Positions 37,216 through 45,755 of a stretch of DNA of 64,000 nucleotides are shown here, piece by piece. Under the pieces are notes generated by a model. It did no database searches. It was given only the letters and a program-made list of their open reading frames with translations, and was not told the origin of the DNA. The position numbers and the translations under genes were made by a program. Each line of letters begins with the position of its first letter. Position 1 is the stretch's first letter. Source of the DNA: SCTM01 sp965279655 (GTDB lineage: Bacteria > Pseudomonadota > Alphaproteobacteria > Rhodospirillales > Rhodospirillaceae); assembly GCA_965279655.1 (NCBI GenBank), contig OZ257255.1:1116001-1180000 (forward strand), in the 5' to 3' direction.

Positions 37216-38288
37216 ACGCGCGACCCGGAGCCTGTCTTCGGCTTATCGGCGTCGCTCTTGCGCTTTTGCGTCCAGTTGTAGCCCGGCGTTTCCGGCGGGA
37301 TATCCTGGACGTAGGCCTTGGTGACGTCGATCCGATCGGCGCGCGGGGTGAAGTTCGGCGGCGGCTCGAGATATTCCGGGGCGTGCTTCTCGATGTAGGC
37401 CAGGACTTTGGGGTGCACGTCCTGGGTGCCCGGCAATCCCTTGTGGCTGAACATGCGCGCTAACAGGATGCCGTCTTGGTATTTCGAACCGCCCATCTTC
37501 ATCCACGGCCACCAGTTCGATTGCCGCGCGAAGCCGGCGCGGGCACGGACGGTCGGGAGATCGCGATTCTCGAGTTCCTTTTTCGAAACGTAGTACGTGA
37601 AGTGTTCCGACGGCGTGATGCGCGGACCCACGGAGGCCTTCGGCCATCCCTTCGGATCGACCGGATTGGTGTAGTCGTGGGTGTAGTCCCAGGCGAGCAG
37701 GATGTCGTCGTCGCCGACCTGACGAAACGGCATCTTGAACATGACCTTGCCGGTATCGTTCTCGGGGAAAGCCGTGCCTTCGTTCACGAGCGTCGGCACG
37801 TCGCTGCCGCCGCCGAGCACGATGCGCGGCATCTCCAATCCGATGGAGCCGACGAGACCCGGATTGTAGAAGTGATAGACCTCGACAGTCTCCTCGGTGA
37901 ACGGGTTCTTCCACGTCTCCATGGGCTCGTGCGTGCGCAGATCCGTGAAGTACGCGGTCTCGCGTGACTTGCGGCGCAGGATGCCGGCTTCCGCATCGAA
38001 CTCCACCATGCTGCAACCCGTGCCGGCATAGCCGAACAGCGGAATGAGCCGCTGATTGCCGATACGCGCATACATGATGCCGTGATAGCCGCCGATGATG
38101 GGCTTGCCGTAGCCCGAGGTGATCTTGCCGAATGCGTAGAGATTGTCGCGCGGGTCGCTGAAGTCGAGAGCGCCTTTGCCTTTGCGCGGCACCGCGGCTT
38201 CCGCCGCGCCCGCCGCCATCACCGACGCCAGGCTACCAAGCGCGCTGCGGCGCGAGACCGTCAGGTCGGAAATGAACTGTGATGTCAT
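37212..38288 (-). CDS. Tat-exported DUF1838 protein
   Basis: 358 residues. The leader SRRSALGSLASVMAAGAAEA carries the twin-Arg motif. The mature part has the family features: DPRDNLYAFGKITSGY, YARIGNQRLIPLFGYAGTG, ETAYFTDLRTHEPMETWKNPFTEETVEVYHFYNP and a C-terminal WWPWMKMGG. DUF1838 proteins are periplasmic and unassigned. Relatives in this window are 45752-46579 and, more distantly, 11931-12737. It stands alone, converging with the membrane-bound synthase-like gene. A redox or steroid/terpenoid-related role is sometimes guessed from contexts but is not shown here. Confidence 0.85.
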   Translation of the reverse strand: MTSQFISDLTVSRRSALGSLASVMAAGAAEAAVPRKGKGALDFSDPRDNLYAFGKITSGYGKPIIGGYHGIMYARIGNQRLIPLFGYAGTGCSMVEFDAEAGILRRKSRETAYFTDLRTHEPMETWKNPFTEETVEVYHFYNPGLVGSIGLEMPRIVLGGGSDVPTLVNEGTAFPENDTGKVMFKMPFRQVGDDDILLAWDYTHDYTNPVDPKGWPKASVGPRITPSEHFTYYVSKKELENRDLPTVRARAGFARQSNWWPWMKMGGSKYQDGILLARMFSHKGLPGTQDVHPKVLAYIEKHAPEYLEPPPNFTPRADRIDVTKAYVQDIPPETPGYNWTQKRKSDADKPKTGSGSRV

Positions 38289-38473
38289 TGTGGTGCCCCC
38301 GTAAGACGTGCATGTAATCTACGGATTGGAGGTCGGGCCGCGCAATGCGCCTAACTTTACGTGACCGGTTCACGGGCAGGCCCTTTTGGCCCGGCACGCC
38401 CTAGGTCTATCATTGCGCAGCGGGCGCGCTCATTTCCCCCCAAGCGTCCGCGGTCAAACAAAGGATCGACACC

Positions 38474-38902
38474 ATGCGGATGATCTCGACTCTGGCAATT
38501 GCTCTGATCGGCTCAAGCTTGGCGACGGCGCCGGCGTGGGCCGAGACCAAAAAGATCAGCGTGAAACTCGACAGCAAATCGGAAGTGCCGCCGAACGAAA
38601 GCAAAGCGACCGGCACGGCCGATGTGACCTACGATACCGCGACCAAGCAGGTCACGTGGAAGATATCTTGGAAAGACCTCACCGGCGAAGCCGTCGCGGC
38701 GCACATCCACGGCCCGGCGGAAGCCGGCGCGAACGCGGGCGTGTATGTGAATCTCAATGCCGATGGCAAGAAGACCAGTCTCGAAGGTTCCGCAACGCTC
38801 ACGGACGAGCAAGCAACCAATTTCGCGGCCGGCAAGACTTACATCAATGTGCACACCGCCGCGAACAAGGGCGGTGAGATCCGCGGCCAGATCAAACCTT
38901 AG
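38474..38902 (+). CDS. Secreted CHRD-domain protein
   Basis: 142 residues. Signal peptide MRMISTLAIALIGSSLATAPAWA, then a CHRD domain filling the rest: KSEVPPNESKATGTADVTYD, the AHIHGPAEAGANAGVYVNL core and TYINVHTAANKGGEIRGQI. These features are the family's canonical motifs. CHRD domains are small secreted beta-sandwiches first described in chordin; bacterial forms have no known activity. A strong hairpin lies about 70 bases after the stop. Confidence 0.92.
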   Translation: MRMISTLAIALIGSSLATAPAWAETKKISVKLDSKSEVPPNESKATGTADVTYDTATKQVTWKISWKDLTGEAVAAHIHGPAEAGANAGVYVNLNADGKKTSLEGSATLTDEQATNFAAGKTYINVHTAANKGGEIRGQIKP

Positions 38903-38974
38903 CGCGACGTGGCAGGGCGCGAACCGCGCGCGCCTTACCATATGCCCGAAAAGACCATGTAGTGAGCACTCCAT

Positions 38975-39006
38975 CCGGCGCCCCCGCACTTATGCGAGGG
39001 CGCCGG
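38975..39006. terminator. Strong hairpin after the CHRD gene
   Basis: CCGGCGCCC (38975-38983) pairs with GGGCGCCGG (38998-39006), and inside it CGCA with TGCG around CTTA, separated only by a C/A bulge. It lies between the CHRD stop and the monooxygenase start; no U tract follows, so terminator is the best but not the only reading. Confidence 0.5.
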
Positions 39007-39035
39007 TATAGTCCGGACATCAAGCCGGAGTGGGG

Positions 39036-40154
39036 ATGCGCAATCTCAGTGTCATTGTTATCGGTGCGGGCCTTGGCGGCCTGACGGCGGCGCTTGCGCT
39101 GCAGCGCGCCGGCCACCGCGTGAAAGTTCACGAACAAGCACCGAGCTTGGGCGAGATTGGCGCTGGGGTGATGCTCACGCCCAACGCGACGCGGATTCTG
39201 ATCAAACTGGGCCTCGGCGATGCAATCCGGAGTCACGGGATCGTGCCGGCCTATACGGCTGTGCGAGATGCCGTCAGCGGCCGCGAGTTGTCGAATGTGT
39301 CGATCGGCGATTCTCTGGAGCGCCGCCATGGCGCGCCGTACTACCACATCCATCGGGCCGATCTGCACACGGTGTTGTCCAAGGCGGTTCTGGAAGCAGA
39401 TCCGGATGCGATTGCTCTGAGCCGTCCGTTTACGGGCGCGGAGACCTATGACTGCGATCTGATGATCGGCGCGGATGGCATCAAGTCCCGCGTGCGCAGC
39501 CTGGTAGCGGGCGATGTGCCGACGCAATTCACCGGCAACGTTGCTTGGCGCGGTCTGGTGCCGATGGAGCGGCTCCGGCCGGAGATTCGCCAGAACGAGG
39601 CTATCATCTGGGTGGGGCCGAAGCGGCACATCGTCCGCTACGGCGTGCGCGGCGGGGCCGTCATGAACTATGTCGCCCTGGCCGAACAGGAAGCGTGGCA
39701 GGACGAAGGTTGGAACGTGCGCGCGGACGTCGCGGATCTCCTCAAGGAATTCACGGGTTGGCATCCGGACGTGGTCGACATTCTGCGCAATACGCCTCCC
39801 GATGCCTGTTTCAAGTGGGGCCTCTTCGACCGCGCGCCGTTGCCGACATGGATCAAAGGCAACGTGGTGCTTCTGGGCGACGCCGCCCATCCTATGTTGC
39901 CGTTCATGGCTCAGGGTGCTGCGACCTCCATGGAAGATGCCGCAGTACTGACCACGTTCCTCGGCCGCTATCCTGACGTTGCAGGGGCGCTCAAAGCCTA
40001 TGAGGCGGAACGCTTGCCGCGCACGGCATGGATCCAACAGCAGTCGCGGGCCAATCAGAAGCTCTATCACGAGAACAAGAGCGGCGCGGACTTCGACGAA
40101 GACCGCGCGCTACGTTCGCAAAAATTGTACGATTACGACGCGTTCGCCGCCTAG
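39036..40154 (+). CDS. FAD-dependent monooxygenase (salicylate/6-hydroxynicotinate hydroxylase type)
   Basis: 372 residues from ATG 39036, GGAG five bases upstream; a GTG six bases earlier is in frame. Group A flavoprotein monooxygenase motifs: dinucleotide fold VIVIGAGLGGLTAALALQRAG, the DLMIGADGIKSRVR segment (DG motif) and LLGDAAHPMLPFMAQGAATSMEDA (GD motif). It hydroxylates aromatic acids or similar with NAD(P)H and O2. No ring-cleavage enzyme is adjacent, so the substrate cannot be set. It ends four bases before the convergent HATPase-like gene. Confidence 0.92.
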   Translation: MRNLSVIVIGAGLGGLTAALALQRAGHRVKVHEQAPSLGEIGAGVMLTPNATRILIKLGLGDAIRSHGIVPAYTAVRDAVSGRELSNVSIGDSLERRHGAPYYHIHRADLHTVLSKAVLEADPDAIALSRPFTGAETYDCDLMIGADGIKSRVRSLVAGDVPTQFTGNVAWRGLVPMERLRPEIRQNEAIIWVGPKRHIVRYGVRGGAVMNYVALAEQEAWQDEGWNVRADVADLLKEFTGWHPDVVDILRNTPPDACFKWGLFDRAPLPTWIKGNVVLLGDAAHPMLPFMAQGAATSMEDAAVLTTFLGRYPDVAGALKAYEAERLPRTAWIQQQSRANQKLYHENKSGADFDEDRALRSQKLYDYDAFAA

Positions 40155-40158
40155 CCTA

Positions 40159-40758
40159 CTACTGGCGGAAGTGCGTCCGGTTCTCCGCCAAAGCAGCCGG
40201 CGACAGCACGCCCGGCGTCTCGGAGAACAGGATCGCGACCAGCGAACCGTCATCGATTGCCTGAATGACGTAAGCACCTTCGATCTGCGCGGAGAGCGTC
40301 CGCATGGTCTCGAGTTCCATTCTGCCGAGCCTCGGACCGGCGTGACGCACGAACTGATCCGAGATCGCCAGCGCCCACAAGGTGCCGCGATGCCGCAGGG
40401 TGAGGGTGACCGTTCCACCCGGTCCCTGCGCCGCCGCGGCAAGACTGCGCATGCGGTTGTGCACGAGGCCCGCCAGAGTTGCGCACATGGACTCTTCCAA
40501 CAGCCCGCTGTCGACGTCGAACAGACAGGTAAGGCCGGCGCCGTCCATAAACTGACGCTGCCATTCTTTGCAGCGGTCGAAGAGATACGGACACACATCG
40601 ACGCCGTCGGGCGAGGCAGGAGCTTTACGGGCTTCGAGGTCGGGCTTTATGAAGAGCGAAGAGACGAGATCGCTTTGCGCGTCCTGCGTCAGTTCATGGC
40701 CGGTACTCACCGACGATGCCTTCGAACGGAAACTGCGCACGGTGCGATAACGGTTCAT
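40159..40758 (-). CDS. Degenerate histidine-kinase-like ATPase-fold protein
   Basis: 199 residues without leader. The portion VDVCPYLFDRCKEWQRQFMDGAGLTCLFDVDSGLLEESMCATLAGLVHNRMRS... GGTVTLTLRHRGTLWALAISDQF reads like an HWE/HisKA_2-type CA domain: LAGLVHNRM stands where the N-box (ELVTNALKHA) should be and ISDQF where the G1 box DNG would be, so ATP-binding residues are largely lost. There is no DHp His motif. It may be an anti-sigma-like or phosphotransfer-scaffold remnant. GAGGACGTC precedes the ATG, and an EcfG-like promoter lies about 26 bases upstream. Confidence 0.6.
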   Translation of the reverse strand: MNRYRTVRSFRSKASSVSTGHELTQDAQSDLVSSLFIKPDLEARKAPASPDGVDVCPYLFDRCKEWQRQFMDGAGLTCLFDVDSGLLEESMCATLAGLVHNRMRSLAAAAQGPGGTVTLTLRHRGTLWALAISDQFVRHAGPRLGRMELETMRTLSAQIEGAYVIQAIDDGSLVAILFSETPGVLSPAALAENRTHFRQ

Positions 40759-40783
40759 GACGTCCTCATTGATCTAACCTGAC

Positions 40784-40809
40784 AACGCAAGGACGAGGAA
40801 ATTCGTTCG
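40784..40809 (-). promoter_or_regulatory. EcfG-like promoter of the HATPase-like gene
   Basis: Read on the minus strand: CGAAC (40809-40805), 17 bases, CGTT (40787-40784). This differs from the EcfG consensus GGAAC-N16/17-CGTT only in the first base. It places a start site about 20 bases before ATG 40758. Confidence 0.45.
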
Positions 40810-40875
40810 CCGCGACTCGCAGTACCCGCAAGTGAGGGCAAATCAGTGCTGAGTGGAGCCGATTCCACGTCGTGA

Positions 40876-41328
40876 TCAACCGCCGCGTGCGAACTTGGCG
40901 AGAAGCGCCTTGATGTCGCAGACGGCAAATGGCTTGGCCATCGTGCAGGCAAGCGCGACGCGTCCGTCGTTCACGGTCGCCACCGCGTTACGGAGATTGT
41001 CCTCGCCCGATCCGCTCATCAACACCACGTTGCCGTGCATGCCCACCGCAGCGCAGGCGTTGAGCACGTCAACGCCATCCGATCCCGGCATCTGCAAGTC
41101 GCAGAAGACGAGGTCAAATCGCTCGGGCTCGCGCGTCACCAGGGTGATGGCTTCGTATCCGCCAGCAGCTTGTGTGACTTCGCCACCGCCAAGCGCTGAA
41201 ACGATATGTGCGAGCGTTTCCCGAATGAGCGGATCGTCATCGACGATCAGGACCTGGAGGGCATGCGGGGGCGTCCACGCGTTCGCCGCCGGTGTGGTCT
41301 GAAAGGTGTTGGCCCCACGCGCTGCCAT
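40876..41328 (-). CDS. Single-domain response regulator
   Basis: 150 residues. Receiver domain 24-148: acidic pocket VLIVDDDP (Asp30-Asp32), phospho-acceptor Asp77 in FCDLQMPGSDG, Ser105 in VLMSGSG and Lys132 in MAKPF, all the conserved residues. There is no output domain. It begins inside the stop of the FkbM-type gene (TGATG), so translation is coupled. The nearest possible partner is the degenerate HATPase-like protein downstream. An EcfG-type promoter precedes the pair, so it is probably a stress signalling component. Confidence 0.88.
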   Translation of the reverse strand: MAARGANTFQTTPAANAWTPPHALQVLIVDDDPLIRETLAHIVSALGGGEVTQAAGGYEAITLVTREPERFDLVFCDLQMPGSDGVDVLNACAAVGMHGNVVLMSGSGEDNLRNAVATVNDGRVALACTMAKPFAVCDIKALLAKFARGG

Positions 41329-42068
41329 CACAGTCTCGTTGCAGACGCGTCGATGCCGTTGCCGTCGATGGGATTCTGAATCTTGATGAAGCGGAGCGTG
41401 AAACGAGCGTAGGCCGGCATTCCGGGCGGTTGCTCCACGAGCGTCGTGCCCACGGGTCTCGCCTCGTAGCCCATGTCGGCCATGTATCCCAGCAGCCCGT
41501 CCCGCCAACTCGTCACAAGCCGGGCCGGCCATTTGGATATCTGGCAGATGATTTCCGGCGCACTTTCTTTCCGCAGCAACTTCTCCATGCCGCGCAGCAC
41601 GAGAAGCTCGGAGCCAGGCGCGTCGATCTTCACCACCGCCACGCGCTTGAAGCCCAACTTGGCGCAGAGATCGTCAACGCGCTGCACACGGATGCTTTTG
41701 CCGGGCCGTGGCGATTGACCGCTCGGAATTTCACAGAACAGCGTTGCGAAAATCGTCTCATCCGAAGCCGCGACCGGGATGCAGGCGGTATTGGCCGCGT
41801 GATTGAGCGATACGTTTTGCAGGAGGCGCGCAAACCGATCGGTATTGGGTTCGAGGGCGAGGACGCGTCCTTGCGGACCGACCGCGGCCGCTCCGACCAA
41901 CGTTGAGGAAACGCCGTTCTTGGCGCCGACATCGATGAAGACATCGCCGGGCTTGAGAGCGCGCCGCAGCAGATGGCCGATATCGGCGCATGGTTCCGAG
42001 GTGAGCGCGATCGTGGCCGTATATTCTTCAGGCGGAACTTCGCGAATGACGCGACCGAGCAATGACAT
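41328..42068 (-). CDS. FkbM-type SAM methyltransferase, linked to a response regulator
   Basis: 246 residues. GDVFIDVGAKNGVSSTLVGAAAVGPQGRVLALEPNTDRF is motif I of FkbM enzymes, followed by VAVVKIDAPGSELLVLRGMEKLL, the divergent form of the KIDVEGAE box with Pro for Glu. A methyltransferase fold is plain, though activity is uncertain because of that change. It is the first gene of an operon with the response regulator (TGATG overlap). An EcfG-type promoter is centred about 110 bases upstream. Confidence 0.82.
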   Translation of the reverse strand: MSLLGRVIREVPPEEYTATIALTSEPCADIGHLLRRALKPGDVFIDVGAKNGVSSTLVGAAAVGPQGRVLALEPNTDRFARLLQNVSLNHAANTACIPVAASDETIFATLFCEIPSGQSPRPGKSIRVQRVDDLCAKLGFKRVAVVKIDAPGSELLVLRGMEKLLRKESAPEIICQISKWPARLVTSWRDGLLGYMADMGYEARPVGTTLVEQPPGMPAYARFTLRFIKIQNPIDGNGIDASATRL

Positions 42069-42165
42069 CTTTGAGCCTCATGCCCGGCGGTGCAGGAGTC
42101 GCCGGAGGGAAGGGCCTGTATCCACTTGCGCCGTCACTTGATTTGTCGGCGTCCTGCAGACTCGC

Positions 42166-42191
42166 AACGCGAGTTCTGTCAACACAGTTCC
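42166..42191 (-). promoter_or_regulatory. EcfG-type promoter of the FkbM/response-regulator operon
   Basis: Read on the minus strand: GGAAC (42191-42187), 17 bases, CGTT (42169-42166), an exact match to the EcfG consensus. It points to the FkbM-type gene starting at 42068. Confidence 0.65.
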
Positions 42192-42297
42192 CGCAACAGG
42201 CCACCAAACCCTGTAGGGGGCTGCGGTTTCCCGCGCCACGGATTGTGGTGAAGTATCTTGCAACTGTTGAGGGCGCGCACCGGCCCAAAATGTCGAC

Positions 42298-42326
42298 GGC
42301 CCCGCTCTGGGGGGATGAGCGGGGCC
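42298..42326. terminator. GC-rich hairpin between divergent stress operons
   Basis: GGCCCCGCTC (42298-42307) pairs perfectly with GAGCGGGGCC (42317-42326); the 9-base loop is TGGGGGGAT. It lies in the 575-base gap 42069-42643, between the two divergent EcfG-type promoters, where it may insulate the two units. No coding sequence is supported in this gap. Confidence 0.45.
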
Positions 42327-42533
42327 GCCAATCTCGGGAGCTCACGCTCCGATCCGCGCGTTTAGGAATTAAGGGGATCCCTATCGGGTCGCGTTGCTGA
42401 CGGGCGATCGACCGGATAGGCCTTCCGAAACACGCGTTGCAAATATAAGAACGCCCGACCCCACCCCAAAGATACTTCTTCTTACTTATGCGTCACGCAT
42501 TTTGAACGAAGTGGTATCACCCGAAAGAGTTGC

Positions 42534-42558
42534 GGAACACGGCGCGCAGTTCGTCGTT
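42534..42558 (+). promoter_or_regulatory. EcfG-type promoter of otsBA
   Basis: GGAAC (42534-42538), 16 bases, CGTT (42555-42558): an exact consensus match, with a leader of about 80 bases to the otsB start. EcfG control of trehalose synthesis is known in other Alphaproteobacteria. Confidence 0.75.
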
Positions 42559-42643
42559 ATACCGGGGCGAACCGATGCGAGATCGCCGCGCGCGCGATTG
42601 ATCGCGTCCTCAAGTCATCAACATTCGTCGAAGGCGCAGCTTG

Positions 42644-43453
42644 ATGAGAGTGTCGCCGCCGCCGCTGTCGTCCGACGTCGCGCTGTTTCTCGATTTCGAT
42701 GGGACGCTAGCGCAGATCGCGCCGACTCCCGACGCGGTGCAGGTTGCGGACGATCTCAGTGAACTGTTGCAGTGTGTCGCGTGGCGGTTGAATGGCGCGC
42801 TGGCCATCGTGAGCGGAAGGCCGATCGCGACGATTGACCGCTTTATCGAAGACGCGGTGCCTGCCGTTGCCGGCATCGCCGGGGCGGAGCGGCGGTCCGC
42901 TTCTCGCCACATGCACAGCATTGATATGGATCCGGCGACTCTCGACCGCGCCAGGGAAATCCTTACGCGATTCGCGACTTCGCGGCCCGGCGTTCTCATG
43001 GAAGACAAAGGCGTGAGCCTTGCTTTGCACTATCGCTTGGCGCCGGCGCAGTCGGATGCTTGCCGGGAGATCGTTGAAGCGTGCGCGCGCAGCTCCGGCG
43101 GCCGCTTGGAACGCATGGACGGCAAGATGGTCGCGGAGCTCAAGCCTGCAGGCGTCAGCAAAGCGGCTGCTGTCCTTGCCTTCATGAATGAAGCGCCGTT
43201 CGCCGGGCGCCGTCCGGTCTACGTAGGGGATGATCAAGTTGATGAGGACGCATTCGCAGCCGTGGCGAAAACCAACGGCTTCAGCATCATCATCGGGACT
43301 CGCACGCCGACTGTAGCCACCACACGCCTTGGATCCGTTGATGAACTTCATGAGTGGCTGCGGGCGTTCTGTCGGCAGGCGATGGACGATTGCGTGAAAG
43401 CGCCGCAGGCGACCGCGCAGGCCGACATTCCGTATTCGAAGGCAGTAATGTAG
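42644..43453 (+). CDS. otsB: Trehalose-6-phosphate phosphatase
   Basis: 269 residues from ATG 42644; a TTG at 42641 is in frame. HAD-type motif I DFDGTLAQIAPTPDAVQVADDL, motif II SGR in LAIVSGRPIATIDRF, and motif III/IV GDDQVDEDAFAAVAKTNG are complete, with the trehalose-phosphatase cap between. It releases trehalose from its 6-phosphate in the cytosol. otsA follows with no gap at all (TAG then ATG). The EcfG-type promoter 42534-42558 points to induction by osmotic, heat or desiccation stress. Confidence 0.95.
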   Translation: MRVSPPPLSSDVALFLDFDGTLAQIAPTPDAVQVADDLSELLQCVAWRLNGALAIVSGRPIATIDRFIEDAVPAVAGIAGAERRSASRHMHSIDMDPATLDRAREILTRFATSRPGVLMEDKGVSLALHYRLAPAQSDACREIVEACARSSGGRLERMDGKMVAELKPAGVSKAAAVLAFMNEAPFAGRRPVYVGDDQVDEDAFAAVAKTNGFSIIIGTRTPTVATTRLGSVDELHEWLRAFCRQAMDDCVKAPQATAQADIPYSKAVM

Positions 43454-44926
43454 ATGAGTCGTTTGGTTGTTGTTTCAAATCGGGTGCCCGCGCCGCGCCA
43501 GCGGGCAGCAGCCGGAGGTCTTGCGGCGGCACTCTCGGCGGCGCTGCGTGCCAAGCGCGGGCTGTGGTTCGGCTGGAGTGGCAAGATTTCCGAGGATGCG
43601 AATGGCGACGTGGAGATCGCCGACATGCCGGACTTCACCCTGGCGACGGTCGATCTGAACCGGACGGACCACAGCGAGTACTACGCCGGTTACGCCAACG
43701 GGGCGCTCTGGCCGCTGTGCCACTTCCGGACGAACCTGGTCGACTATGCGCGTAACTACAGCGTCGGCTATTTACGTGTGAACCGCTTGTTCGCCGAGGG
43801 ACTCGTGCCCCTGCTGAAGGACGACGACCAGATCTGGGTGCATGACTACCACCTGATTCCGTGCGGCGAAGAACTGCGACGACGCGGCGTGCAACAGCGC
43901 ATCGGCTATTTCCATCACATCCCATGGCCGTCGGCGGAGATTTTTGTCACGTTGCCGCAGCACCGTGAGCTCGTGCGCGCGCTGTTCGCCTACGACGTGA
44001 TCGGATTTCAGACCCCGCAGGATCTGCGTACCTTTCTCACGTATGTGGTGCATGAGGCAGGCGGTACAGTCGAAGACGGCGCGCGCGTGACGCTCGACGG
44101 GCGCACCACCCAGGCCAGCGTATTCCCGATCGGCATCGACGCGGAGGTAATGGCGCGTCAGGCCGGCGCGGCCGAGGCACGCCGCCACGGTGCTCGTCTG
44201 ATCAACAGTCTGAACGGGCGCAAGCTCATCATCGGCGTCGACCGGCTCGACTATTCGAAGGGAATAGATCGCCGCTTCGATGCCTATCGCCGCCTGTTCG
44301 AGTTGCACCCGGAACACCGCGCACAGGTCTCGTTCCTGCAGATCGCCTCGCCGTCGCGGGGCGAGGTGGCGGAGTACCAGGCACTGCGTAAACGGCTGGA
44401 GCGTCAGGCGGGCGAAATTAACGGTAAGTTCGCGGACTACGATTGGGTGCCGCTGCGCTACGTGAATCAGACCTATGGCCACGGAACTTTGGCTGGCTTG
44501 TACCGGACCGCGGCTGCGGCGCTCGTGACACCCTTGCGGGACGGGATGAATCTCGTCGCGAAGGAATACGTGGCCGCGCAAAACCCGGCGGACCCGGGTG
44601 TGCTGATCCTGTCGCGGTTTGCCGGTGCCGCTACGCAGCTGAAAGAGGCGTTGATCGTCAATCCGTACGACGAAGACAGCATGGTCGATGCCTTGGATCG
44701 TGCCTTGGCAATGCCCTTGGATGAGCGCATCGGGCGCTGGCAGGCGCTTCACCGAAACGTGAGCCGGGAGGGGATCGACCGCTGGCGCGATTCGTTTCTA
44801 GCCGCGCTGGAGCACGCCCCGCCGCAGCCCTCGCGGGTCCAGATGGGCGCGCGGCGGAAGCCCATGCCCGTTCAACCGGCGGCAGGGTATGAATCATCAC
44901 CTAGCCCCAGCCAACGGATCGGGTGA
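43454..44926 (+). CDS. otsA: Trehalose-6-phosphate synthase
   Basis: 490 residues, GT20 family. RLVVVSNRVPAP begins the N-terminal Rossmann domain; the substrate loop AAAGGLAAAL, GLWFGWSGK, WVHDYHLIPCGEELR and GYFHHIPWPSAEIF precede the C-terminal domain with IGVDRLDYSKGIDRRFDAYRRL and LRDGMNLVAKEYVAAQ. It makes trehalose 6-phosphate from UDP-glucose and glucose 6-phosphate. The gene starts immediately at the otsB stop, giving a strict operon. A tail of about 35 residues after the catalytic domain is variable. Confidence 0.97.
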   Translation: MSRLVVVSNRVPAPRQRAAAGGLAAALSAALRAKRGLWFGWSGKISEDANGDVEIADMPDFTLATVDLNRTDHSEYYAGYANGALWPLCHFRTNLVDYARNYSVGYLRVNRLFAEGLVPLLKDDDQIWVHDYHLIPCGEELRRRGVQQRIGYFHHIPWPSAEIFVTLPQHRELVRALFAYDVIGFQTPQDLRTFLTYVVHEAGGTVEDGARVTLDGRTTQASVFPIGIDAEVMARQAGAAEARRHGARLINSLNGRKLIIGVDRLDYSKGIDRRFDAYRRLFELHPEHRAQVSFLQIASPSRGEVAEYQALRKRLERQAGEINGKFADYDWVPLRYVNQTYGHGTLAGLYRTAAAALVTPLRDGMNLVAKEYVAAQNPADPGVLILSRFAGAATQLKEALIVNPYDEDSMVDALDRALAMPLDERIGRWQALHRNVSREGIDRWRDSFLAALEHAPPQPSRVQMGARRKPMPVQPAAGYESSPSPSQRIG

Positions 44927-45005
44927 TGGGCACAAAATGGTCTAACACTTGACCCGCAGCGCGTTCCGCTCCATTCCGGGGGGATGTTAACACCCGGAGT
45001 GAGCC

Positions 45006-45755
45006 ATGAATAAAGACGTCCAGGGCTGGCGCAAGAAATTCGCCGTGATCGGCCCGTCCACCAACACCATCGTTCAGCCCGACATGGAGCTGATGCGGCC
45101 GCCGGGGGTGACGAACCACTACAGCCGGATCTTCACGCCCAATAGCCGGGCCGTGAGCGACGAGACCTTCTACAACGCGACGCTGACGATCGCGGGGAAC
45201 GTGGTCGATGCTGTGAAGAGCGTCATCACCTGTGAGCCGGACTATATGGTCATGGGCATGTCCGCGATCACCTTCTACGGCGGCGTGAAGGGTGCCCATG
45301 AGTTTTCCGAGAAGATCGAGGAAGCGTCCGGCGGCCTCAAAGTCAGCACCGGGGCGTTCTCCTGCACCGCGGCATTGAAGGCCTACGGCGCCAAGCGCAT
45401 CTCTTTCCTGTCGCCGTACTTCCCTGTCGCCAACGCACAAGTTCGCCAGTACTTCACCGAGGAAGGTTTCCAGGTGGTGCGCGATATTCCGCTGCAGTCG
45501 CCCAGCTGGACCGGCATTGCGGAGATCACGACCGAGACGTTGCGCAACACCATCATGAAGCTCGACGGTCCGGATGTGGACGCGATCGTGCAGGTGGGAA
45601 CCAATTGCAGCATGGTGAAGCTCGCAGCCGCCGCCGAGATGTACCTCGGCAAGCCGGTGATCGCGATCAACACCGCGACCTATTGGCACGCCCTGCGCGC
45701 CAACGGCATCAACGACAAGATCCCGGGCCTCGGGCGCTTGATGGAAGAGTTCTAG
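45006..45755 (+). CDS. Arylmalonate decarboxylase / maleate isomerase-family enzyme, copy B
   Basis: 249 residues, collinear throughout with copy A (2978-3724); GVTNHYSRIFTPNS and GTNCSMVKLAA are identical. It has the loop GPSTNTIVQPDMELMRPPG, the one-cysteine arrangement with Gly in VMGMSAITFYGG, and catalytic Cys201. The start ATG 45006 has GAGTGAGCC upstream. As in copy A, the first racemase Cys is absent, so a decarboxylase-like mechanism is inferred. Its stop overlaps the stop of the convergent DUF1838 gene. The two copies sit 42 kb apart in different contexts, which suggests an old duplication or specialised substrates. Confidence 0.82.
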   Translation: MNKDVQGWRKKFAVIGPSTNTIVQPDMELMRPPGVTNHYSRIFTPNSRAVSDETFYNATLTIAGNVVDAVKSVITCEPDYMVMGMSAITFYGGVKGAHEFSEKIEEASGGLKVSTGAFSCTAALKAYGAKRISFLSPYFPVANAQVRQYFTEEGFQVVRDIPLQSPSWTGIAEITTETLRNTIMKLDGPDVDAIVQVGTNCSMVKLAAAAEMYLGKPVIAINTATYWHALRANGINDKIPGLGRLMEEF

